A program made the translations under genes and the position numbers. This document shows, piece after piece, positions 15,356-21,407 of a DNA stretch of 21,407 bases. Position 1 is the stretch's first letter. Each line of letters starts with the position of its first letter. The DNA lies in contig JAAEQP010001689.1 in the NCBI GenBank assembly GCA_024231375.1, positions 1-21,407 on the forward strand, written 5' to 3'. The notes beneath the pieces were generated by a model. It was not told the origin of the DNA and did no database searches. It worked only from the letters and a program-made list of their open reading frames with translations. Source of the stretch: a bacterium. Its GTDB lineage: Bacteria > Hydrogenedentota > Hydrogenedentia > Hydrogenedentiales > SLHB01.

Positions 15356-16435
15356 ATGACTGAGCAGCCGGTGAACGAACACTCTGATGAGCAACCGTCG
15401 AGGATGCTGCGGCATACGGCTCTGATCGTGGTGCTGTTGGTCGCCGCCCTCGGCATCACGGAAGCCGCTCTGGTATCGATGTGGAGGCGGAATCGTCAGC
15501 CCGGGAATTCGGGACTGGTGGTGTGGGCGGGTCCCCCACTCTCGCCGCGAACGGAACTGGAACTCGACGGTGGCGCGCGCATCCGGTCGCACGAACTACG
15601 GCGTCCTCCCGAGGATCTTCCCGACGCGTTCCGGGATGCGCGGCTTGATGCGGAGACGACCTACGCATACCTGGTGGACGCGTCGGACGCTCAGGGCGCG
15701 CCCCTATGGAAGCGGTCGCTGTGCGTGTCGGACAAGCCGTTGCTCGTGACTGTGTGCGCGGTCCCGAACACGGATCGGTTGGTCGTTGTGCTTCGCAACG
15801 CGATCCCTGCGTCGCAAGGGGACGCGAAGGTGCGGGTATTGGACGGTTCGGGTTTGGCGGGCGCCGCGCGGGTGTTGGCGAGGTCCACGGGGCATGGCCG
15901 CGCCCGGACGGATAGCGCGCTGCGGGTCGTCCTGGCGATGGACGGCGCGTACGTGTGCGGGGAGCACGAGAGCACAGAGGCGTCGCAAGCGGATGAATGG
16001 GGTGAAGACGAGGCGCGCCGGTTTGTGCAGGGAACGTTCGACCCGCAAGACTCGAATGGGACTGGCGCCTGTTGGACACGCACAAACCGGAACACGGCCC
16101 TGGCGGCGAGTTGGGTCACGAAAGCGCATCGGGTCCGCGATGCGAAGGGGCGAACCATGACGCTACGATCCGGACGCGCCGTGGCGGCCGAGTTCGAGGC
16201 CGGGTCCGACGCGCCGCTGTGGGTTGAACCGATTGCGAAGGGGTGCGTGGTTCCCAATGACATTGTGTGGCTGGGCGACGACCTGTTTCTGGTGGGCGGG
16301 GAGTTGGGCGCTGACGAGGTCGAGTTTCGGTTGATGGACGGTACGATCGAGACGTTCCGTCATACACGGTTTGGCTTGGTGCTGCGTCTGCCTGAGGCGG
16401 AGGAAGGCCCTACCGACGAGGATCCTCGTAGTTAG
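15356..16435 (+). CDS. Membrane-anchored protein of unknown function
   Basis: The 359-residue product has a short polar N-terminus, one membrane helix at about 22-40 (TALIVVLLVAALGITEAALV) and a large, probably periplasmic, region. The latter has W-A-G-P-P-L-S-P and repeated V-V-L and V-R-V beta-strand patterns, and near the C-terminus a P-N-D-I-V-W-L-G-D-D-L-F-L-V-G-G-E hairpin-like segment. No family or catalytic motif is recognised. No good Shine-Dalgarno is seen before the start, which lies 39 bases after the cupin gene; coupling within the operon is possible. A 14-base palindrome, ACGAGGATCCTCGT, covers the last codons (16416-16429). It is the last gene of the plus-strand cluster and converges on the propeller gene. 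Confidence 0.6.
   Translation: MTEQPVNEHSDEQPSRMLRHTALIVVLLVAALGITEAALVSMWRRNRQPGNSGLVVWAGPPLSPRTELELDGGARIRSHELRRPPEDLPDAFRDARLDAETTYAYLVDASDAQGAPLWKRSLCVSDKPLLVTVCAVPNTDRLVVVLRNAIPASQGDAKVRVLDGSGLAGAARVLARSTGHGRARTDSALRVVLAMDGAYVCGEHESTEASQADEWGEDEARRFVQGTFDPQDSNGTGACWTRTNRNTALAASWVTKAHRVRDAKGRTMTLRSGRAVAAEFEAGSDAPLWVEPIAKGCVVPNDIVWLGDDLFLVGGELGADEVEFRLMDGTIETFRHTRFGLVLRLPEAEEGPTDEDPRS
16416..16429. other. Perfect 14-base palindrome at a convergent gene end
   Basis: ACGAGGATCCTCGT sits at the 3' end of the unknown membrane protein gene, six bases before its stop codon. It could form a short hairpin, but no T-run follows; a role in termination is unproven. Confidence 0.25.
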
Positions 16436-16462
16436 CACTCTTGTCCGGGTTCTCGCCGCCCT

Positions 16463-18574
16463 TCAGGGCCGATTCGCTTCGTGATCCAACGCCCCACGTC
16501 CCACGGTATCAATCCGGCCCGGGTACCCGGGTCCGCCGCCCGCGACGTACCCATCGCTGCGGCCGGTGGTGTCGCGGCTGACCCAGAAGGCGTACAACGA
16601 CCCCTTGGTCAGGTGGAACCGGATACGCACCGGCTTCCCGGCGAGGGCGGACAGGTCGCTGCCTCCCTCCCACTCGACCTGGGCCAAGGTGCTGTCGACG
16701 GACACGGGCCTGCAATTCTCCAACGTGAACGGCGCGACAGGATTGCCGGATTCGTCGAGCACTTCGGCGCGCAATGCGCCGGCGGGACAATCCACGTTCA
16801 CGAACAGGTGCTTCCCACTGAACATGATCGGACGCGTCACCAGTTCGCCGCCGTCGGCACCCGCGTCCATCGACGCGAACCCGTCGCGGCGGAGGAACGC
16901 CACGCCCGTGCTTCCATTGTCGTACATGCCCGATTCGAGGGCATTGCGGTTCTTGCGTTCAAGGTTGCCTTGGACTCCGGAGTAGTAGAACCACAACGTG
17001 TCCCCATGGATCGTGCAGATGCCGCCCACGGGCTGCACATACCCCCGGTCCCACACATCGCGTCGTTCCGCGCGGATGAACGCACGCCGGTCCGGCCGGT
17101 CCCAATGCCACCCGTCGCGGCTATAGGCCAGGTTGAGTTCGGTAATCTTGGGCAGACCGGCCTCATTGCATTCCTTGTTCGGAGGACCCAGATGAATCTC
17201 AAAGATGCCGAGCATGATGCTCTCGTAGGCGACCGCATCCAGGTTGTAGAGTTGCGGCGTTTGGCCGATGTCCGGGTCCGGCGGGTCAAGCCGGTCCGCC
17301 GCACACCACAGGTACGGTTGACCCGGTTCCCAATTCGCGCCTTCCAGGAAGTTGTCATGTTCCCAGTAGTCACGGGACCGACCCCGCCACATCGAGCGCA
17401 GGCTGTAGACCCATTTCTTGCGGAAGGGGTTGTAGAACATCGAACTGCGGTCGCCCGTTTCCCCCGTCGTGACCGGATCGCTCCAATGGACGCCGTCCGC
17501 CGACACGAACGACATGGCCGGCCCTTGGCCGCCAGGCATCACGAAGATCTTGTACCGCTGCTCAGTGTCGCCATCGTAATCGGGCACGACGTTCCACGAA
17601 TCGCACTGGTACTGAGCCGGCAGCACGCGATTCGTGCCCGGTTCGATATCCAACTCGGGACGATCCCACCGCAACCCATCCTTACTGGTCGCATAGCAGA
17701 TCGTGTGAAGCCAGCCCGCCTCGTACCACATCTTGAACAGTTGTTCCTCATCGTCCCACCACACACCGCCGTCTTTCGGGCACGCAATGGAGTTGCGGGG
17801 CCGATGCGTCTCCAACGGGGTCTCCGGCTTCAAGATTGGGTTGCCTTCGTACTTCCGCGCCAGATGGAACGACCGCGTCAGCGTGGTCTCCGCGACCAGA
17901 AAGTCGTCCACCAGCAACTGGCGTCCCAGGTCGATAGGGACGACGGCAGGCGGCGCGTCCAAGTACGGCACGGGCATGGGGTCCGTGTTGTCTGGTCGCA
18001 CCCCGCGCGGCGGCCATTGGGCCGGCAACTGGATGCCGTTGTACAGCAACTCGCCCTCGTTCTTGCTCCACGGCTCGGGTAGATATTCCATGGGTCTCGC
18101 CTCCGAAAAGCCGACAACCACCGCCCACTTCCGCAATCGCAACCGCTCGCCCTCGGCCATCGTCTTCTGGTACGTACGCACGATGTCGAAGGGCTGCTCG
18201 CCGAACAGTTGGAACACCTCGCCCCCGTCCACACGCGCGAAGCCCGCCTCTTCCAGTTCACGGAACCGGCTGCATCGCTTGGCGATCTCCTCAACAGGGT
18301 CCGGCGTCAGAATGATGACGCGCCCAGCCTCCAGACACTCCACGTCCACCCAATCGATGCTGCTCCGCAACAGCGGCAGTCCCCGAAGTGCATCCGGACA
18401 CTCCGCCACCACATACTCCCGGTTCGTGTAGATCCTCGTGCCCAGCGCGAACGTATCCACTTCGCGCGCACCATGCAGGGCAATGACGGCCCCGGTCTCT
18501 CCCGGTTCCGCACAGAATCCGGACGTGCTGAACGTGGCAACCGCGATCGCGGCGTGAAAACAACGGTTGATCAT
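16463..18574 (-). CDS. Secreted five-bladed beta-propeller protein, GH32/GH43-like
   Basis: The 703-residue product has a signal peptide (MINRCFHAAIAVATFSTSGFC). About 165 residues (25-190) follow that I do not recognise. The propeller region (about 200-590) shows the repeated strand pattern of GH32/43/68-clan folds: LLVDDFLV, YEGNPILKP, MWYEAGW, YATSKDGLRW, F-V-S-A-D-G-V-H-W, Y-S-R-D-G-W-H-W. A C-terminal beta-sandwich (about 600-690) with C-P-A-G-A-L-R-A-E-V-L-D and an R-F-H-L-T-K-G-S-L-Y-A-F-W segment follows. Such proteins are common in glycan-degrading PVC bacteria and are mostly uncharacterised. Putative acidic catalytic residues cannot be placed safely. GGGGGAGAG five bases upstream supports the ATG. 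The gene has its own strong promoter and faces the plus-strand cluster. Confidence 0.8.
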   Translation of the reverse strand: MINRCFHAAIAVATFSTSGFCAEPGETGAVIALHGAREVDTFALGTRIYTNREYVVAECPDALRGLPLLRSSIDWVDVECLEAGRVIILTPDPVEEIAKRCSRFRELEEAGFARVDGGEVFQLFGEQPFDIVRTYQKTMAEGERLRLRKWAVVVGFSEARPMEYLPEPWSKNEGELLYNGIQLPAQWPPRGVRPDNTDPMPVPYLDAPPAVVPIDLGRQLLVDDFLVAETTLTRSFHLARKYEGNPILKPETPLETHRPRNSIACPKDGGVWWDDEEQLFKMWYEAGWLHTICYATSKDGLRWDRPELDIEPGTNRVLPAQYQCDSWNVVPDYDGDTEQRYKIFVMPGGQGPAMSFVSADGVHWSDPVTTGETGDRSSMFYNPFRKKWVYSLRSMWRGRSRDYWEHDNFLEGANWEPGQPYLWCAADRLDPPDPDIGQTPQLYNLDAVAYESIMLGIFEIHLGPPNKECNEAGLPKITELNLAYSRDGWHWDRPDRRAFIRAERRDVWDRGYVQPVGGICTIHGDTLWFYYSGVQGNLERKNRNALESGMYDNGSTGVAFLRRDGFASMDAGADGGELVTRPIMFSGKHLFVNVDCPAGALRAEVLDESGNPVAPFTLENCRPVSVDSTLAQVEWEGGSDLSALAGKPVRIRFHLTKGSLYAFWVSRDTTGRSDGYVAGGGPGYPGRIDTVGRGALDHEANRP

Positions 18575-18614
18575 CAGACTCTCCCCCGGTGATGTCTACA
18601 ACGATGCGCGGGCC

Positions 18615-18643
18615 ATCATAGGCGCCCGTCCCCAAGCGGTCAA
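18615..18643 (-). promoter_or_regulatory. Strong sigma-70 type promoter for the propeller gene
   Basis: On the minus strand TTGACC is followed after 17 bases by TATGAT; both hexamers match five of six consensus bases. Transcription would begin near 18608, about 34 bases before the start codon. It is the best promoter match in the window. Confidence 0.7.
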
Positions 18644-18675
18644 GAGATGGCGGCCGCCTTGCCCTCGGAAATCAG

Positions 18676-18709
18676 GAAACGCCCGGAAGCTCGCGCTTCC
18701 GGGCGTTTC
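18676..18709 (-). terminator. Strong terminator hairpin with GNRA tetraloop
   Basis: GAAACGCCCGGAAGC and GCTTCCGGGCGTTTC pair perfectly over 15 bases. On the minus strand the loop is GCGA, a GNRA tetraloop, and a T-rich TTTCCTGATTTCC overlaps and follows the stem. It ends the transcript of the 39-residue ORF and insulates the downstream promoter at 18615-18643. Confidence 0.75.
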
Positions 18710-18738
18710 ACGTCGTATAGCCACTAGTCAGTCGCCTG

Positions 18739-18858
18739 CTAACGTCGGCAACTCCTCCGTTGATTGATCCCTGTCATATGGTCTGGATCCATCAATTGGC
18801 TACGAGTCGCGCCGCAGCAGACGCTGCTACTGGCGCCGGGTCTACCCGGACTTTCCAT
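18739..18858 (-). CDS. Possible 39-aa small protein in its own transcription unit
   Basis: The ATG at 18858 is preceded by a perfect AAGGAGGTG eight bases upstream. The 39-residue product starts MESPGRPGASSSVCCGATRS and ends with a basic R-R-S-C-R-R tail; it has three cysteines and no hydrophobic segment. No family is recognised. The frame lies between a promoter (18950-18978) and a 15-pair terminator (18676-18709) that begins about 30 bases after the stop, so promoter, ribosome site, ORF and terminator form a complete unit of about 270 bases. The start codon lies inside a TCCATCGATGGA palindrome that could partly hide it. Alternatively the unit encodes a regulatory RNA and the ORF is incidental. 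Confidence 0.45.
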   Translation of the reverse strand: MESPGRPGASSSVCCGATRSQLMDPDHMTGINQRRSCRR

Positions 18859-18949
18859 CGATGGACCACCTCCTTTCCGCCTCACCCGAAGTGTCCCGCG
18901 CGCTCCCCATCGAGCCGCTTCGCCAACAGTAAGGTCTTCTGTGTACTCA

Positions 18950-18978
18950 AATATACCACCAAATGGGGTAGGGCGCAA
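18950..18978 (-). promoter_or_regulatory. Extended -10 promoter for the 39-aa ORF unit
   Basis: On the minus strand TTGCGC is followed after 17 bases by TATATT (five of six), preceded by TGG, an extended -10 element. Transcription would start near 18943, leaving a leader of about 85 bases. It lies immediately after a terminator-like hairpin of the transporter genes. Confidence 0.6.
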
Positions 18979-18982
18979 TCGG

Positions 18983-19003
18983 AAAAAACTACCACCTGTA
19001 GTT
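18983..19003 (-). terminator. Small intrinsic terminator of the ABC transporter genes
   Basis: On the minus strand AACTAC and GTAGTT form a six-pair stem around a five-base loop and run into TTTTTT. The stem is weak, but the U-run is perfect. It lies about 83 bases after the permease stop codon. Confidence 0.5.
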
Positions 19004-19008
19004 GTCGA

Positions 19009-19040
19009 ATCTGTGATTTTCCCGAATTCCCACCACAGAT
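19009..19040. promoter_or_regulatory. Inverted repeat upstream of the small-unit promoter
   Basis: ATCTGTG and CACAGAT form a perfect 7+7 inverted repeat separated by 18 bases, centred about 81 bases upstream of the predicted start at 18943. It could bind an activator, or simply be part of the transporter 3' region. Confidence 0.25.
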
Positions 19041-19085
19041 GGTATTCGCTTGAGAGGGCTGATGGCAGGTGATCGGGATCCGAAT

Positions 19086-20462
19086 TCAGGCGCTCTGGCC
19101 GCGTAAGGCCTTCCAACCACGGTTCTTGAGCACGTCGAGCAACACCGCCCCAAGGATAACGAGGCCGAGAACGACTTTCTGGGTGTAGGTCTCCACTTGC
19201 GTGAGGTTCATGCCATTTCGGATGACGGCAATGATGAACGCGCCGATGAGCGTCCCCAGCACCCGGCCCTGCCCGCCCCTCAGACTGGTCCCGCCCACCA
19301 CCACGGCCGCGATCACGTACAGTTCGTACATCACGCCGTACTTCGGCGACGCGGTGCTGAGTTGAGAGGACAGGACAATGCCCCCGAGTCCCGCCGTCGC
19401 GCCGCACATGGTGTAGACCAGCAGCAGCACCCGCCGCACGGGCACACCGGTCAACCGCGCGCCTTCGGCGTTGCCGCCGACGGCGTAGATGTAGCGGCCA
19501 AAGGCCGTTCGCGTCATGAGGACGTGGGCAACGAGGTAAAGCCCCCCCATGAGCGCTACGGCGTTCGGGATGCCCAGGAAGGACTTCCCGCGTCCCAGCC
19601 AGACAAAGGCCTCGGGGATCTCGTAGATGGACTGTCCCGCCGCGAGGATGAAGGCCAAGCCGCTCGCGACCAGCATCATGCCCAAGGTGACAATGAACGG
19701 CGGGATGTCGAATAGGGTGATCATCAGCCCCGAGAACGAACCCATAGCGGCGCATACCGCGATCCCCGCCAACGCGCAGACCACCATGCCAGTGGTGGAC
19801 GCCTGTTCCGCGCCGGCCATGTCGCGCATGAGCCGCGTGGCCGTTACGGCCGACAGCGCCACGAGACTCCCCACGGACAGGTCGATGCCGCCCGTGACAA
19901 TCACCATGGTCATCCCCACGGCCAGAATGGCAATGACCGCGATCTGGTTGGCAATGTTAACGAGATTGTCGGTCTTCAGGAAGTTGGGCCACCCGTAGCT
20001 TTCAGGCGCCACGACGACCGTGCCCGCCAAGGCGGAGAACTTCGTGTCGAAGTTCTCGAACATTTTCCAGGATGCGGTCTCGTGGTTGCATGCGATCACG
20101 TCGAGGGTCGGCCCGCCCTTAGCGGCGGCACCGGCTTCGCGCTGAACCGCCTTGCGCGCCTCGACGATCTCGCCGGTGACCACACCAGTCACGGTCACGC
20201 CCGCCTCGGTTAGGACGCGGTCCACCGCCCCGGCGAAGGCCACATCTTCCGCGATGCCACGCGCTACGATCAGGACGCGCGCATCGGGACCGTACGTGCC
20301 GGCGATAGACCGGGCGAGCCGCTCCCCTGCGTCCGCGCCGTTGGGATGCTGCTCGGACCACGTCACGTAGCTGAAGAACAGGCACAGGAGGAGCAGCACG
20401 GCCAGCATGCCGTACTCGGACAGAAATCGTCCGCCCACACCTCTCGCCTTAGAGAACGCCAC
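19086..20462 (-). CDS. Sugar ABC transporter permease (RbsC-like) with inserted periplasmic domain
   Basis: The 458-residue product is an inner-membrane permease of the RbsC/AraH/XylH type for monosaccharide import. It has the family hallmark G-G-I-D-L-S-V-G-S at 191-199 and Y-A-V-G-G-N near residue 330, plus the late segment V-V-V-G-G-T-S-L-R-G-G-Q-G. The usual length is about 320-340. The excess lies between the first membrane helix (about 18-33) and the second (from about 167): residues 36-158 form a soluble segment with R-V-L-I-V-A-R-G and D-V-I-A-C-N strands, like half of a periplasmic binding-protein fold. The start is GTG at 20462 with GAAGGA upstream. The binding protein gene ends 24 bases upstream. 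The ATPase gene is not in the window. Confidence 0.9.
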   Translation of the reverse strand: MAFSKARGVGGRFLSEYGMLAVLLLLCLFFSYVTWSEQHPNGADAGERLARSIAGTYGPDARVLIVARGIAEDVAFAGAVDRVLTEAGVTVTGVVTGEIVEARKAVQREAGAAAKGGPTLDVIACNHETASWKMFENFDTKFSALAGTVVVAPESYGWPNFLKTDNLVNIANQIAVIAILAVGMTMVIVTGGIDLSVGSLVALSAVTATRLMRDMAGAEQASTTGMVVCALAGIAVCAAMGSFSGLMITLFDIPPFIVTLGMMLVASGLAFILAAGQSIYEIPEAFVWLGRGKSFLGIPNAVALMGGLYLVAHVLMTRTAFGRYIYAVGGNAEGARLTGVPVRRVLLLVYTMCGATAGLGGIVLSSQLSTASPKYGVMYELYVIAAVVVGGTSLRGGQGRVLGTLIGAFIIAVIRNGMNLTQVETYTQKVVLGLVILGAVLLDVLKNRGWKALRGQSA

Positions 20463-20486
20463 GTTCGATGTCCTTCGGATGTCGCG

Positions 20487-21407
20487 TCAGCCGGTTGCTT
20501 CGGGGTCGTTCTCCGCATCCGCCTTCAAGTACAACTCGGTGGGGATAAGGATTTCCGCTGGCACCTCTTCCCCGTCCAGATAGCGCATGATGGCATTCAC
20601 GGTCTCGGCGCCAATGCGGTCCGGGAACTGGATGGGGTCGGCATAGATTGCGCCGTCCAAGATGGCGCGTTTGCCTTCCGGCTGTCCATCGAACCCAACC
20701 ACCACGACCTGGTCGGTCTTGCCTGCTTCTTCCAGCGCAGCCACCACGCCCAGCGCGCTCGGGTCGTTGATGGCGAAAATGCCGTTGATGTCGGGATGTG
20801 CCTGGAGCAGGTCCTGGGCGGCATTCCGGCTGAGGTCCTTCGCACCACCGCCGGGCAACGTGGCCACGACTTCGATTTCCACGCCGTCGTTGGCGATGGC
20901 CTCATTCAACGCCTCGTGGAAGCCTTTGGTGCGCAGAATCACCGATTCCACCTCGGGGTAGTCAATGATGGCCACCTTGCCCTTACCACCCACCGCTTCA
21001 ATCAGCGCTTTGGCTGCCAGCTTGCCGCCCTGGAAATTGTCAGTGGCAATGTGCGACACCACCTTGGCGCCCTCGGCCAGGCACGCAATATCCGACGTGA
21101 ACACAGGGATGCCCGCCGCGTTGGCCTCTTTGATCGCCTCGCCGATGGCGCGCGAATCGCACGGGTTCAGCACGATGACGCTGCACTTCTGGACGATGAA
21201 GTCCTTCACCTGGTTCTGTTGGCGCGCCACATCGTTGTCGCCACTCACCACGATGACTTCATAGCCATGCTTCTTGGCTTCCGCCACCATGCTGTCCGCG
21301 ATGACCTTGAAGAACGGGTTGGTCGACGTGAGCACCGAGAGACCGATGGTGCCCTTGACGGCCGCGTCCGGTGCGGCCCCGTCGTCTGAGCCGTCCGGTT
21401 TGGGTCC
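20487..21407 (-). CDS. Sugar ABC transporter substrate-binding protein (RbsB-like), 5' end cut off
   Basis: The frame is open to the window edge, so the N-terminus with its signal is missing; 306 residues are seen. It is a type I periplasmic binding protein of the ribose/galactose class. After a flexible acidic linker comes G-T-I-G-L-S-V-L-T-S-T-N-P-F-F, with the aromatic pair typical of the sugar pocket. Further features are L-N-P-C-D-S, then G-I-P-V-F-T-S-D-I and A-I-N-D-P-S-A-L-G (residues about 205-215), and V-V-G-F-D-G-Q-P-E-G, both hinge-region signatures. It would deliver a monosaccharide to the RbsC-like permease next to it. The linker suggests a lipoprotein, but the lipobox is not visible. 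The sugar cannot be named. Confidence 0.92.
   Translation of the reverse strand, partial: GPKPDGSDDGAAPDAAVKGTIGLSVLTSTNPFFKVIADSMVAEAKKHGYEVIVVSGDNDVARQQNQVKDFIVQKCSVIVLNPCDSRAIGEAIKEANAAGIPVFTSDIACLAEGAKVVSHIATDNFQGGKLAAKALIEAVGGKGKVAIIDYPEVESVILRTKGFHEALNEAIANDGVEIEVVATLPGGGAKDLSRNAAQDLLQAHPDINGIFAINDPSALGVVAALEEAGKTDQVVVVGFDGQPEGKRAILDGAIYADPIQFPDRIGAETVNAIMRYLDGEEVPAEILIPTELYLKADAENDPEATG

Noticed and set aside
16481..18082. 533-codon plus-strand frame opposite the propeller gene
   Set aside because: Composition is typical of an antisense shadow, and the minus strand has signal peptide, propeller repeats, promoter and ribosome site.
18739..19755. 338-codon minus-strand frame running from the permease region through the intergenic DNA
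   Set aside because: Its upstream half is a frame-shifted shadow of the permease gene. Only its last 39 codons, with their own ribosome site and promoter, are kept as a candidate small gene.
1..21407. CRISPR arrays, tRNA or rRNA genes, insertion sequences
   Set aside because: I looked for regularly spaced repeats, cloverleaf-like segments, conserved rRNA stretches and transposase motifs and recognised none. A covariance-model scan would be needed to exclude short RNAs.

Overview
The window is GC-rich bacterial DNA with dense genes, Shine-Dalgarno sites of the AAGGAGG type and several promoters that fit the -35/-10 pattern of a housekeeping sigma factor. Secreted sulfatases, glycoside-hydrolase-like proteins with signal peptides, sialidase-type remnants and an RbsB/RbsC-type sugar transporter together suggest a polysaccharide-degrading bacterium of the Planctomycetota, Lentisphaerota or Hydrogenedentota kind. 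This assignment rests on gene content only; no rRNA or other phylogenetic marker is present to confirm it.

Left part (1-4220), housekeeping and small genes. A possible 56-residue ORF is followed by a GrpB/UPF0157 protein (+). Convergent to that lies a small zinc-ribbon membrane protein (-). A gene-poor stretch (about 1302-1660) carries one copy of an interspersed inverted-repeat element. On the minus strand follow a tiny self-contained unit for a 29-residue hydrophobic peptide, adenine phosphoribosyltransferase (apt), and a compact sigma-70 factor preceded by an overlapping leader ORF. Divergent from these is tadA, the tRNA adenosine deaminase.

Middle (4221-16435), a catabolic gene cluster on the plus strand. 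Behind tadA lies a decayed 3' fragment of a sialidase-like gene (-). Seven genes then run in one direction, several overlapping or nearly touching: a Tat-exported sulfatase, a family-10-like glycosyl hydrolase that seems to have lost half its barrel, a zinc-phospholipase-C/P1-nuclease-fold protein with a C-terminal carbohydrate-binding-like domain, a giant LamG-TPR-beta-helix protein (GH141-like), a GH42-like protein, a small cupin and an unknown membrane-anchored protein. This looks like an extracytoplasmic system for a sulfated glycan, without SusC/SusD-type genes in view.

Right part (16463-21407), all minus strand. A secreted five-bladed-propeller glycosidase-like protein has its own strong promoter. 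Upstream of it is a second tiny self-contained unit (terminator, promoter, Shine-Dalgarno, 39-residue ORF, terminator). Last come a sugar ABC permease with an extra periplasmic domain and the periplasmic binding protein, whose start lies beyond the window. The transporter would bring in the sugars released by the secreted enzymes; that link is inferred from proximity.

The most unusual observations are the two miniature transcription units for tiny proteins (1661-1912 and 18676-18978), the permease insertion, the truncated glycosyl hydrolase, and the odd domain combinations in the secreted enzymes.
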